Of a stretch of DNA of 64,000 nt, positions 41,596 to 47,530 are shown in pieces. The position numbers and the translations under genes are program-made. The DNA is taken from contig JAHEFI010000003.1 in assembly GCA_024640255.1 (NCBI GenBank), positions 1-64,000 of the forward strand, in the 5' to 3' direction. The stretch is from Bacteroidota bacterium. GTDB lineage: Bacteria; Bacteroidota; Bacteroidia; Chitinophagales; Chitinophagaceae. Numbering within the stretch: the first letter of the stretch is position 1; the number at the start of each line of letters is the position of its first letter. A model generated the notes under the pieces. It ran no database searches. It had not been told where the DNA came from and saw nothing but the letters and a program-made list of their open reading frames with translations.

Positions 41596-42555
41596 ATGAG
41601 CGGAATAAAGAAATTACAAGAAAAATGGGGCTTGGCTCCGGTGCAGTTTTGGCTAGTGATCCTCACTTTTGCCCTGGGCGGAAGCCTCAGCGGTAGACTT
41701 TGTAGCTTTTTGCTAAAAATGGTGTTTTCGGAGAAAAATTGGGCATTTTGGCTCGTTTATCCCATCATTTTGACCATTTTATGGCCATTTTCGGTACTTT
41801 TTGTGAGTTTGCTTACCGGACAATTTCGCTTTTTTAAGGGGTATTTGGGTCGTGTAGGGGCGAAATTAGTAGGCGGGCTTGGGGCTGGGGTTGGCTCATC
41901 AAGCAGCGTGGGTGCTTCTGGATCTGGCGCGACGCCAATACATGTGGCCATTTTTGCTTCAGGGGCTGGATCTAATGCTAGAAAGATTATTGAATACTTT
42001 GAAAATCAATATGTTAGTGAGTTTGCTGCAAGCAAAAACACTATTCCAAATGCTACAATTTCAACTAGACCTATAAAAGTGTCATTAATCGTGTGTAATG
42101 TTCCAACTGCTGGGGTGTTGGAGATTGCCAAAGAAAAAGGCATCCCTACCCTTTTAATTAATAAAACAGAATTTGCTTCTAGCGGATATGTAGAAAGTTT
42201 AAAAAACGCCGACATTGACTTTATAGTATTAGCTGGATTTTTATGGAAGGTTCCAGAAGTATTAGTGAACGCTTTTCCAAAAGCGATTGTGAATATTCAT
42301 CCAGCTTTGTTACCAAATTATGGCGGTAAAGGAATGTATGGTTCACGCGTGCACGAAGCAGTAATTGCAGCAGGCGAATCCAAATCAGGCATCACCATAC
42401 ATTGGGTGGATGCGAACTATGATGAAGGAGATATTATTTTCCAAGCAGAATGCACTATTGAATCTGGCGACACACCAGAAGTCTTAGCACAAAAAATTCA
42501 TGCATTAGAGCATCAACACTTTGCTCCAGTGATAGAAAAATTATTGATAGGATAA
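41596..42555 (+). CDS. purN: Fusion of a DUF6787-like membrane domain with phosphoribosylglycinamide formyltransferase
   Basis: A 319-residue single frame. Residues 1-90 resemble the small Bacteroidota membrane family DUF6787: KKLQEKWGL, helix about 17-40, helix about 50-73, then GQFRFFKGYLGRVG. Residues 91-113 are a Gly/Ser/Ala linker (GGLGAGVGSSSSVGASGSG). From 115 on is complete PurN: HVAIFASGAGSNARKII, NIHPALLPNYGGKGMYG with catalytic Asn and His, and DANYDEGDI with the catalytic Asp. PurN transfers a formyl group from 10-formyl-THF to GAR, the third step of purine synthesis. The two-helix anchor would leave PurN on the cytoplasmic face. No internal stop or frameshift is present. The linker DNA is unusually G-rich. 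Confidence 0.88.
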   Translation: MSGIKKLQEKWGLAPVQFWLVILTFALGGSLSGRLCSFLLKMVFSEKNWAFWLVYPIILTILWPFSVLFVSLLTGQFRFFKGYLGRVGAKLVGGLGAGVGSSSSVGASGSGATPIHVAIFASGAGSNARKIIEYFENQYVSEFAASKNTIPNATISTRPIKVSLIVCNVPTAGVLEIAKEKGIPTLLINKTEFASSGYVESLKNADIDFIVLAGFLWKVPEVLVNAFPKAIVNIHPALLPNYGGKGMYGSRVHEAVIAAGESKSGITIHWVDANYDEGDIIFQAECTIESGDTPEVLAQKIHALEHQHFAPVIEKLLIG

Positions 42556-42575
42556 AGAATCTCTCTTTTCTAATA

Positions 42576-42842
42576 TTATTTATCGTAATGAAATCTTAAT
42601 GAGATAATTTCTATTGTTTCAGGATTTATAATCCTATAAACTATTCTATGTTTGCGATCAATACGTCTACTCCAGCAGCCTGTATACTCATATTTTAATG
42701 CTTCAGGCTTCCCAATTCCTTGATAAGGGTTTATGAGAATATTTTCTAATAAAAGAGTTATTCTTTCTTGTATCTTAATTTCATTCTTAAGTTTCCAATA
42801 ATTTAAATCAGCTTGAGCAGTTTTTGCAAAAATTATTTCCAG
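42576..42842 (-). CDS. YoeB/Txe-type toxin with an apparent CTG start
   Basis: The minus-strand frame encodes a RelE-superfamily ribosome-dependent mRNA interferase of about 88 residues. YoeB active-site elements are all visible: Glu in GKPEALKYE, the Arg run in WSRRIDRKHRIVY and the terminal SLRFHYDK with His-Tyr. No ATG, GTG or TTG occurs between an in-frame stop and the conserved start region. The best initiator is CTG at 42840-42842, giving (M)EIIFAKTAQADL, and it overlaps the antitoxin stop by 10 nt, the usual coupled layout. A weak start would hold the toxin below the antitoxin level. Confidence 0.8.
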   Translation of the reverse strand: MEIIFAKTAQADLNYWKLKNEIKIQERITLLLENILINPYQGIGKPEALKYEYTGCWSRRIDRKHRIVYRIINPETIEIISLRFHYDK

Positions 42843-43102
42843 ATATCTTCTATTTTAATTTTTTTTCCTTTCCCACTATCTAGTTGTTTTATACCCTTCA
42901 AAATATGTTCACGATTTTTATTGCTTGACAATAAATATAAAGTCTCCTCCATTGATTGATATGCTTCTTGGGATAAAACAACAATATTCCCTTTACCCTT
43001 TGGTCTTTTAATGATCAATTGGTTTCTCGTGCTTTTACTAACATGTTCAAGCTCTAACGCTAGATTACTTCTGAATTCAGTCACAGATAGAACTTTTGTC
43101 AT
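42833..43102 (-). CDS. YefM/Phd-type antitoxin
   Basis: An 89-residue antitoxin: N-terminal Phd/YefM DNA-binding fold (TKVLSVTEFRSNLALELEHV, then NQLIIKRPKGKGNIVVLSQEAYQSMEETLYLL) and a charged C-terminal tail (GKGKKIKIEDIWK) that would fold on the toxin. It is first in the operon with the YoeB-type toxin. The promoter box and an inverted repeat just upstream are well placed for autorepression by the complex. Confidence 0.88.
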   Translation of the reverse strand: MTKVLSVTEFRSNLALELEHVSKSTRNQLIIKRPKGKGNIVVLSQEAYQSMEETLYLLSSNKNREHILKGIKQLDSGKGKKIKIEDIWK

Positions 43103-43111
43103 AAAATAAAT

Positions 43112-43129
43112 TTGTACAAAATTACGTAC
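43112..43129 (-). promoter_or_regulatory. Promoter and operator of the YefM/YoeB module
   Basis: Inverted repeat TGTAC (43112-43116) and GTACA (43125-43129) encloses a -7 box reading TAATTTTG on the minus strand (43116-43123), about 14 nt before the antitoxin ATG. Overlap of operator and -7 box repeats the design seen at 5316-5342. Confidence 0.55.
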
Positions 43130-43198
43130 ATTTTTAATTACAAGGAAATTTATATTTTATCTATGAATTTCAGCTGAAAGAATCTCTCCCTAAAATGA

Positions 43199-43216
43199 TT
43201 TCACTTATAAGTGAAA
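43199..43216. repeat. 18-bp perfect palindrome, copy 1
   Basis: TTTCACTTATAAGTGAAA is a perfect palindrome in the gap between the YefM/YoeB module and the TPR protein gene. Fifteen bases of it and its flank (ACTTATAAGTGAAAA) recur at 45252-45266. Confidence 0.5.
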
Positions 43217-43223
43217 AGCAAAA

Positions 43224-43249
43224 AAGGAGTCCGCTGCGCGAGACTCCTT
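43224..43249. terminator. Hairpin with the GAGTC core
   Basis: Perfect 8-bp arms AAGGAGTC (43224-43231) and GACTCCTT (43242-43249). The loop contains CGCTGCGCG, shared with the hairpin at 50364-50380. It is probably a terminator for the TPR gene on the minus strand. Confidence 0.5.
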
Positions 43250-43270
43250 ATAGAATGTGAATATTTTAAT

Positions 43271-43291
43271 TCGCGACATCAATTGTCGCGA
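43271..43291. repeat. GC-rich palindrome after the TPR gene
   Basis: Perfect arms TCGCGACA (43271-43278) and TGTCGCGA (43284-43291) with a 5-nt loop, 9 bases after the TPR gene stop on the minus strand. Its GC content stands out against AT-rich flanks. Confidence 0.5.
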
Positions 43292-43300
43292 CAACAAAAA

Positions 43301-43957
43301 TTATCCTGGCATGCGAGAAATGTATTTCTCGATTTCTTTGATTTGATCTACTACTTGTTTAGTAGTTGGTTTACATGCTTTCGCTTTTCTGAAATAATCC
43401 TTAGCAGCACGGAATTCGCGCTTGTTCATAAAAATCTGACACATGCTTAAGAAAGCAACAGCTTCAGATTCTTTATCAGGAATACCAGCACGAATAGCAG
43501 CACGGATATAGGCTTCACCTTGTTTGATGTCACCTTTTTGCATGGCCATCATACCTAATTGTAATTTATTAGCACCTTCTGCTTCTGGCATTGCAGAACC
43601 TAAATCACTACTTTTTTTCAAATGCTTTTCAGCAGTATCAAAATCTTGCTTCACCATTGCCAAGTTACCCTTGATAGTATAGTAAGTGCTTCTAACAGGC
43701 TTATATAATAATTGAGGCCACCATATAGTTGCCAAGATACGCTCTACTTCTTCCGTATCACCCGCTTCCATCGGCGCTTGTACCAAACGAAGAGGGCCGA
43801 TAAAGAAATGACTTAAAATACCAATCAATCCAAGGAAATACAATGGGAATACAGGCCAAAAGCCTGCCACATCCGTTAATTCCAATCCGAGGCCAATAGC
43901 TACCGCTAAAAGGCTTAACCAAAATCTGTACTTAATGATGATATTATAAAAACCCAT
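43301..43957 (-). CDS. Membrane-anchored tetratricopeptide-repeat protein
   Basis: A 218-residue protein of unknown role. Two hydrophobic helices near the N-terminus (about 10-28 and 33-55) are followed by TPR-like helical repeats from about 90 on: YTIKGNLAMVKQDFDTAEKHL, ANKLQLGMMAMQKGDIKQGEAYI, VAFLSMCQIFMNKREFRAAKDYF. TPR domains mediate protein contacts. ATG 43957 is chosen since the upstream codons overlap the tRNA leader and lack a hydrophobic pattern. A near-consensus promoter TATCTTTA lies just upstream. Confidence 0.72.
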   Translation of the reverse strand: MGFYNIIIKYRFWLSLLAVAIGLGLELTDVAGFWPVFPLYFLGLIGILSHFFIGPLRLVQAPMEAGDTEEVERILATIWWPQLLYKPVRSTYYTIKGNLAMVKQDFDTAEKHLKKSSDLGSAMPEAEGANKLQLGMMAMQKGDIKQGEAYIRAAIRAGIPDKESEAVAFLSMCQIFMNKREFRAAKDYFRKAKACKPTTKQVVDQIKEIEKYISRMPG

Positions 43958-44016
43958 AGTTGAATGTTTAGGAGGCGTAAAGATACCAAAATATAGTGTC
44001 ACTTGAAAAGAATGGC

Positions 44017-44024
44017 TATTTTTG
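44017..44024 (+). promoter_or_regulatory. -7 box of tRNA-Arg
   Basis: TATTTTTG is a full match to TAnnTTTG, 34 nt before the mature tRNA 5' end. It is followed by a small hairpin TGATCGC-GTA-GCGGTCA in the leader. Confidence 0.45.
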
Positions 44025-44058
44025 CCGTCCTCTGATCGCGTAGCGGTCAAATCAGGGC

Positions 44059-44130
44059 GGTCCCATAGTTTAATGGATAAAATAAGAATTTCCTAAATTC
44101 CAGATGCAAGTTCGATTCTTGCTGGGACTA
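44059..44130 (+). tRNA. tRNA-Arg (anticodon CCU)
   Basis: A 72-nt cloverleaf. Acceptor GGTCCCA (44059-44065) pairs with TGGGACT (44123-44129; first pair G-U), discriminator A at 44130. D stem GTTT/AAAT, anticodon arm AGAAT-TTCCTAA-ATTCC with CCT at the anticodon (first pair A-C mismatch), T arm GCAAG-TTCGATT-CTTGC. No CCA is encoded. The gene end abuts the stop codon of the convergent glyoxalase-fold gene, so that transcript runs antisense through the tRNA. Confidence 0.9.
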
Positions 44131-44526
44131 CTAATTTTCATACAACTCCAAAGGCAATCCATCAGGGTCGGCGAAGAAGGTAAAGCGCTTATTGGTGAGT
44201 GTATCAATTCGAATTGGTTCACATGTAACACCTTTAGATGCTAATGCTGCAATAGAAGCTTCAATATTTTTTACACTAAATGCTAAATGTCTTAAACCAC
44301 AAGATTCTGGTTGAGAAGGTCTAGAGGGAGGATTAGGAAAAGAAAATAATTCAATAATATAGCTTCCATTAATAGCTAAGTCTAATTTATAAGAATCTCT
44401 TTCGGCCCTGTAGGTTTCTTTGACAATAGTACAGCCTAATACTTCGGTGTAAAACTTTTTTGATACATCATAATTCGAACAGATGATAGCAATATGATGA
44501 ACTGATTGTAGTTGAGGATTATTCAT
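44131..44526 (-). CDS. Glyoxalase/VOC-fold metal-binding protein
   Basis: A 131-residue VOC-superfamily protein resembling the YaeR/GloA2 group. Metal-ligand pattern: His in LQSVHHIAIICSNY, Glu in YIIELFSFPNPP, His in CGLRHLAFSV and Glu in DGLPLELYEN. These enzymes are lyases, isomerases or resistance proteins, and the exact reaction cannot be told. It precedes, by genome order, the HicAB pair, with 8 nt to the hicB stop, and could be read through from that operon. Confidence 0.82.
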   Translation of the reverse strand: MNNPQLQSVHHIAIICSNYDVSKKFYTEVLGCTIVKETYRAERDSYKLDLAINGSYIIELFSFPNPPSRPSQPESCGLRHLAFSVKNIEASIAALASKGVTCEPIRIDTLTNKRFTFFADPDGLPLELYEN

Positions 44527-44534
44527 AAGCTTAA

Positions 44535-44930
44535 TTATAGTTCAACAGCAAGCAATTCACTTGCTAATTGATGTAATGAATTTTGAATTTTAATTTTTTG
44601 ATCAACTCTTGGTTTCTTTAGACCCGAAGCATAATGTTGTATTTGCTTCTGTTTGATACCTGTCATTCTTTCCAATGATGCATTTGTAAAAATACCTTTA
44701 TAATAATTTAAGAGACTTTGTGTGTCAAACTTGAATCTAACTTGATAGTCACCATTTAAAATTTTAGGGTAATTAGATTTATTATGTTTCTTCAAAAGTT
44801 TAATGGCTTTAAAAATGGACTCTTTAGCTTCTGCCACTGTTTCACCAGCACCATATACCCCTTCCACATTTTCAGCATAAGCAGAATAATGATTTTTGGT
44901 CTTTTCTATTATTATTTTAACAGTTTTCAT
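44535..44930 (-). CDS. hicB: HicB-type antitoxin with a C-terminal helix-turn-helix
   Basis: A 131-residue antitoxin. The N-terminal HicB fold (about 1-55) shows TKNHYSAYAENVEGVYGAGETVAEA and KESIFKAIKLLKKH. The C-terminal part (about 75-128) has LNYYKGIFTNASLERMTGI and KQIQHYASGLKKP, a Xre-like DNA-binding domain typical of HicB. It neutralises HicA and represses the operon. hicA lies 3 nt upstream, in the usual toxin-first order. Confidence 0.85.
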   Translation of the reverse strand: MKTVKIIIEKTKNHYSAYAENVEGVYGAGETVAEAKESIFKAIKLLKKHNKSNYPKILNGDYQVRFKFDTQSLLNYYKGIFTNASLERMTGIKQKQIQHYASGLKKPRVDQKIKIQNSLHQLASELLAVEL

Positions 44931-44933
44931 TCT

Positions 44934-45116
44934 TTATAATTTTAAAGACATTTCCTTGATAATCTTATTTAACAACCCAGTGCCTATCTCCTTAGCACCA
45001 TGATATGGTACTGGATATTTAACACCATTCTTTTCATAGATATAATGGCTCCCTTCGGTTTTAATATGATGCCAATTATTTCTTTTGATCTTTCTATGTA
45101 ATTCACTGGATTTCAT
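44934..45116 (-). CDS. hicA: HicA-type mRNA interferase toxin
   Basis: A 60-residue toxin with the double-stranded-RNA-binding-like HicA fold: SSELHRKIKRNNWHHIKTEGSH with the catalytic His24, then YPVPYHGAKEIGTGLLNKIIKE. It cleaves mRNA and is checked by HicB encoded 3 nt downstream. This is the third toxin-antitoxin module in the window. Confidence 0.87.
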   Translation of the reverse strand: MKSSELHRKIKRNNWHHIKTEGSHYIYEKNGVKYPVPYHGAKEIGTGLLNKIIKEMSLKL

Positions 45117-45131
45117 TTCACCAATTGTGAA
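45117..45131 (-). promoter_or_regulatory. Possible HicB operator
   Basis: TTCAC (45117-45121) and GTGAA (45127-45131) form an inverted repeat directly before the hicA start codon. Position fits autoregulation by HicB, though no clear -7 box was found beside it. Confidence 0.35.
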
Positions 45132-45251
45132 TTTTAATCCAATAATTAAAGGTAGTAAAATTACTACTTTTAGAAAAATTAATTATTAGAGATTCACAAG
45201 GGCAATTTGAATAAAATAAAGGGGCATTAACTAAGTATAAATACCCTATTT

Positions 45252-45266
45252 ACTTATAAGTGAAAA
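45252..45266. repeat. Palindrome-derived repeat, copy 2
   Basis: ACTTATAAGTGAAAA is identical to part of the palindrome at 43199-43217; one left-arm base (C) is missing here, so the palindrome is shorter. It lies in the 160-bp gap between hicA and the next gene. Confidence 0.45.
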
Positions 45267-45276
45267 CCAGAGGGGA

Positions 45277-45696
45277 CTATATCATTTTATCCTTCCAGGC
45301 TTTTACATCATAGATGATGGAGTTGAATGAATGGTCTTTGTCGAGGAAGTTGAGGAAACTATTTAATGCACGGCCTAATGGGCTGAGTGTATTGGTTAAA
45401 CTATTCTTTCCTATCACACTGCTAATGGTTTCACTCTTGTTACCAAAGTAATATGTTGCGGATGATGTAATAAGTAAAGTATCGTTAAGAAAATGTTGCA
45501 TCATTACATTACCTACTTCATCTAACACTAAAGCGACTTCTATAAAATAAACATTGAGTGATTTTGATTTAGAGGAAAAAGCTTGTCTAATAATTGCATA
45601 CAAAAAACCAATAGGTGCTGTGGTGATCACTAATAGCAGTGCAACACAAAAAAGTAGGAAACTCATTAAAAAGCTATGTGGTTCTCTTTTTCTCAT
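45277..45696 (-). CDS. Unknown membrane-anchored protein
   Basis: A 139-residue protein I do not recognise. A strong hydrophobic segment (about 9-36: SFLMSFLLFCVALLLVITTAPIG) follows a basic start (MRKREPH), so an N-in anchor is likely. The remainder is a polar domain with LNVYFIEVALVLDEVGNVMMQHFL and a short-chain-rich C-terminus. It lies between HicAB and the divergent caspase-fold gene and may belong to that accessory set. Confidence 0.55.
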   Translation of the reverse strand: MRKREPHSFLMSFLLFCVALLLVITTAPIGFLYAIIRQAFSSKSKSLNVYFIEVALVLDEVGNVMMQHFLNDTLLITSSATYYFGNKSETISSVIGKNSLTNTLSPLGRALNSFLNFLDKDHSFNSIIYDVKAWKDKMI

Positions 45697-45879
45697 AAAA
45701 ATATTTTTTAGAAAGTTTTCTAAGTGTACTTTTTTATTGATTGAATGCTATCAAGCACTTGCTTTGAATGTCTTAGAATCCTTTCTAGCAAAGCGTTTGA
45801 AGCACTTGGTTAAAAGTAAAATTTTAATTTGGAACTAACTATTTTATTTCTACTTTCAAATAAACAAACACCATTTTTT

Positions 45880-46692
45880 ATGAAAAGTAAAGCACTCTTG
45901 GTTGGTATTAATCAATATCCTGATCCTCGAAATTCTTTAAGAGGTTGTATCAATGATATTGTAGACATGCAGCATTTTATATCTGTTACAAATCCAGTTT
46001 ACTCGACTGCACAAATCAAACTACTAACAGATAAAGCTGCCACTAAAAAAGGAATTCTTTTGCAATTAGAATGGTTATTAGAAGGTATAGAAGCTGGTGA
46101 TCAAATTTTGTTTCACTATAGTGGTCATGGTGCACAATTGCCTTGTCAAAAAATTGCAGGGGATGTTTGGGAAGAGAAAGATGGCTTAGATGAAATCATT
46201 TGTCCTTATGATTTTGATGGCAGCAATGCCACTGCCATTAGAGATAATGAATTTGCAGCATTGTTTGCGCGTATACCTAAGGGAGTGCATTTTATTTGGG
46301 TATCTGATTCATGTCATGCAGAAGATTTATCCAGGGACCCTTTCATGCTTGGTGATGAATCTACTTTGCGATATAGAAATTATACTGGAGGTCTTTTACG
46401 CGAAAATATGATTGGTTCTTCAGCGGCGGGCGCGAAGCGCGTCGCCGCCACCAACCTCAACGGTGCATTACTCAGTGCCTGTGCATCTCACGAACTAAGT
46501 GCCGATGCATACATTGACAATAGATATAATGGAGCGTTTACGCATTACCTCATCAAGAATCTTAAAAAGTATGCTACTACCACACCAATGAATCAAATCA
46601 TTCAGTTAGTTAGAAAAGATTTAGCAGCTAATGATTATGATCAAAGACCACAAAGCGAGGGATTGCTAGAAAACAAATTATTCTTTCTTTAA
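45880..46692 (+). CDS. Caspase-fold peptidase (metacaspase, family C14)
   Basis: A 270-residue metacaspase with the full catalytic dyad: His83 in FHYSGHGAQ and Cys145 in WVSDSCHAEDL. The start KALLVGINQYPDPRNSLRGCINDI is typical, and LSACASHELSADAY and GAFTHYLIKNL follow. It has no signal peptide, so it acts in the cytosol. Such enzymes cleave after Arg or Lys. Bacterial examples act in regulated proteolysis and some anti-phage systems. ATG 45880 is chosen over earlier starts that lack conservation. Codons 181-190 contain a GC-rich palindrome (SSAAGAKRVAA). An exported partner of unknown function follows 11 nt later. Confidence 0.87.
   Translation: MKSKALLVGINQYPDPRNSLRGCINDIVDMQHFISVTNPVYSTAQIKLLTDKAATKKGILLQLEWLLEGIEAGDQILFHYSGHGAQLPCQKIAGDVWEEKDGLDEIICPYDFDGSNATAIRDNEFAALFARIPKGVHFIWVSDSCHAEDLSRDPFMLGDESTLRYRNYTGGLLRENMIGSSAAGAKRVAATNLNGALLSACASHELSADAYIDNRYNGAFTHYLIKNLKKYATTTPMNQIIQLVRKDLAANDYDQRPQSEGLLENKLFFL
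46423..46448. repeat. GC-rich palindrome inside the caspase-fold gene
   Basis: GCGGCG-G-GCGCG pairs with CGCG-T-CGCCGC around AAG. It stays in frame and adds an Ala/Gly/Lys/Arg-rich stretch to the protein. The local GC content is extreme for this window. Confidence 0.5.
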
Positions 46693-46703
46693 AACTTAAT
46701 CCT

Positions 46704-47261
46704 ATGAAAGATTCATTAAAACTCATTTTAATAGTAGCGATACTGTTGATGATACCTTGTCATTCAGAGGCAGCAGATAAACCGGGCCTTTTTCAACGCT
46801 TGATTAAAATCAAGTACAGTTCGGAGCTTTATTTAATTATCAAAGCTAAAGAAGCGGCTAAGTTGAATAAGCCTGAGATAATAGATTCAGCGCTAGCAGT
46901 GTATAATACTATCAGATGGAATTTAGATGGGATGGTGTATCAGTTAAGCGGCGACCTTGTCGCCGCCAATAGTCCTAAATTGCTTCGTCGGCTAGATTTT
47001 CAAACACTTGAATCAATAGAGGCCATCTGTACGATCTATCTCCCATCCTTTTCACTTATCAATGAAATGCCGTCGGAAGAAAGTCAACAAGGAACTAGAA
47101 ATATCAACCTTACTACTAATGTCTTTTACTTAATCAAAGACTCTTATAGCTTAATCAAGGGATTAAGTGACTTAAAGACACAAAAGACCATGGCACTGGT
47201 GGATATATTGGACCAAATGCGTTTGACTAGTCCGCAGGAGTTATTGAAGCAAGTAAAGTAA
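46704..47261 (+). CDS. Unknown exported protein downstream of the caspase-fold gene
   Basis: A 185-residue protein with a signal peptide (about 1-23, LKLILIVAILLMIPCHSEAA). The mature part looks all-helical, with LIIKAKEAAKLNKPEIIDSALAVYNTIRW and a C-terminal TNVFYLIKDSYSLIKGLSDL. I do not recognise a family. It follows the caspase-fold gene by 11 nt in the same direction, suggesting one operon. The GC-rich palindrome at 46948-46966 lies in its coding sequence (SGDLVAANS). Confidence 0.6.
   Translation: MKDSLKLILIVAILLMIPCHSEAADKPGLFQRLIKIKYSSELYLIIKAKEAAKLNKPEIIDSALAVYNTIRWNLDGMVYQLSGDLVAANSPKLLRRLDFQTLESIEAICTIYLPSFSLINEMPSEESQQGTRNINLTTNVFYLIKDSYSLIKGLSDLKTQKTMALVDILDQMRLTSPQELLKQVK
46948..46966. 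repeat. GC-rich palindrome inside the unknown exported protein gene
   Basis: Perfect 8-bp arms GCGGCGAC (46948-46955) and GTCGCCGC (46959-46966) with a CTT loop, in frame. It is the same style as the palindrome 525 bp upstream in the caspase-fold gene. Confidence 0.55.
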
Positions 47262-47262
47262 A

Positions 47263-47290
47263 ATAGGAGTCCCCTGAGGGATACTCCTAT
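47263..47290. terminator. Hairpin at the end of the caspase unit
   Basis: Arms ATAGGAGT (47263-47270) and ACTCCTAT (47283-47290), starting two bases after the stop codon. There is no T run on the plus strand; it shares the GAGT core of the other hairpins. Confidence 0.45.
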
Positions 47291-47347
47291 AAAAGGTGAA
47301 ATAGTTATATCTTTAATATATAATTCATTCAACCTTAAATTAAGACG

Positions 47348-47530
47348 ATGTATTTATTATATATAGATCCAGGATCAGGTAGCTTATTGTTTCAGGCCTT
47401 ATTATCGGGCATATTAACTGTCTTGGTGTTTTTCAAAAGAATAGTAGCTTTTATCAAGTTTAAGTTTGGGAAGCATATAACAGATGACTCAGCTGATACC
47501 TTAGATCAAATAGACCAAAAAGATGCCTAA
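47348..47530 (+). CDS. Small membrane protein with a DPGSGS motif
   Basis: A 60-residue protein with one strong transmembrane helix (about 14-40) after MYLLYIDPGSGS and a polar, acidic C-terminus. Small proteins with this exact start often precede a methyltransferase and a sulfatase-like membrane enzyme in bacterial surface-polysaccharide regions, as here. The function is unknown. Its last 8 nt overlap the methyltransferase gene, so translation is likely coupled. Confidence 0.72.
   Translation: MYLLYIDPGSGSLLFQALLSGILTVLVFFKRIVAFIKFKFGKHITDDSADTLDQIDQKDA

Noticed and set aside
42006..42215. Antisense reading frames within the purN fusion
   Set aside because: They are short, without recognisable domains, and opposite to a conserved catalytic domain.
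44059..45266. tRNA-Arg as an integration site for a mobile island
   Set aside because: No integrase gene and no second copy of the tRNA 3' end were found in the window. The flanking accessory genes alone are not enough to call an island boundary.
45697..45879. Small gene between the unknown membrane protein and the caspase-fold gene
   Set aside because: Possible frames overlap the neighbouring start, are compositionally AT-biased and show no plausible start region; the gap is better read as divergent promoters.
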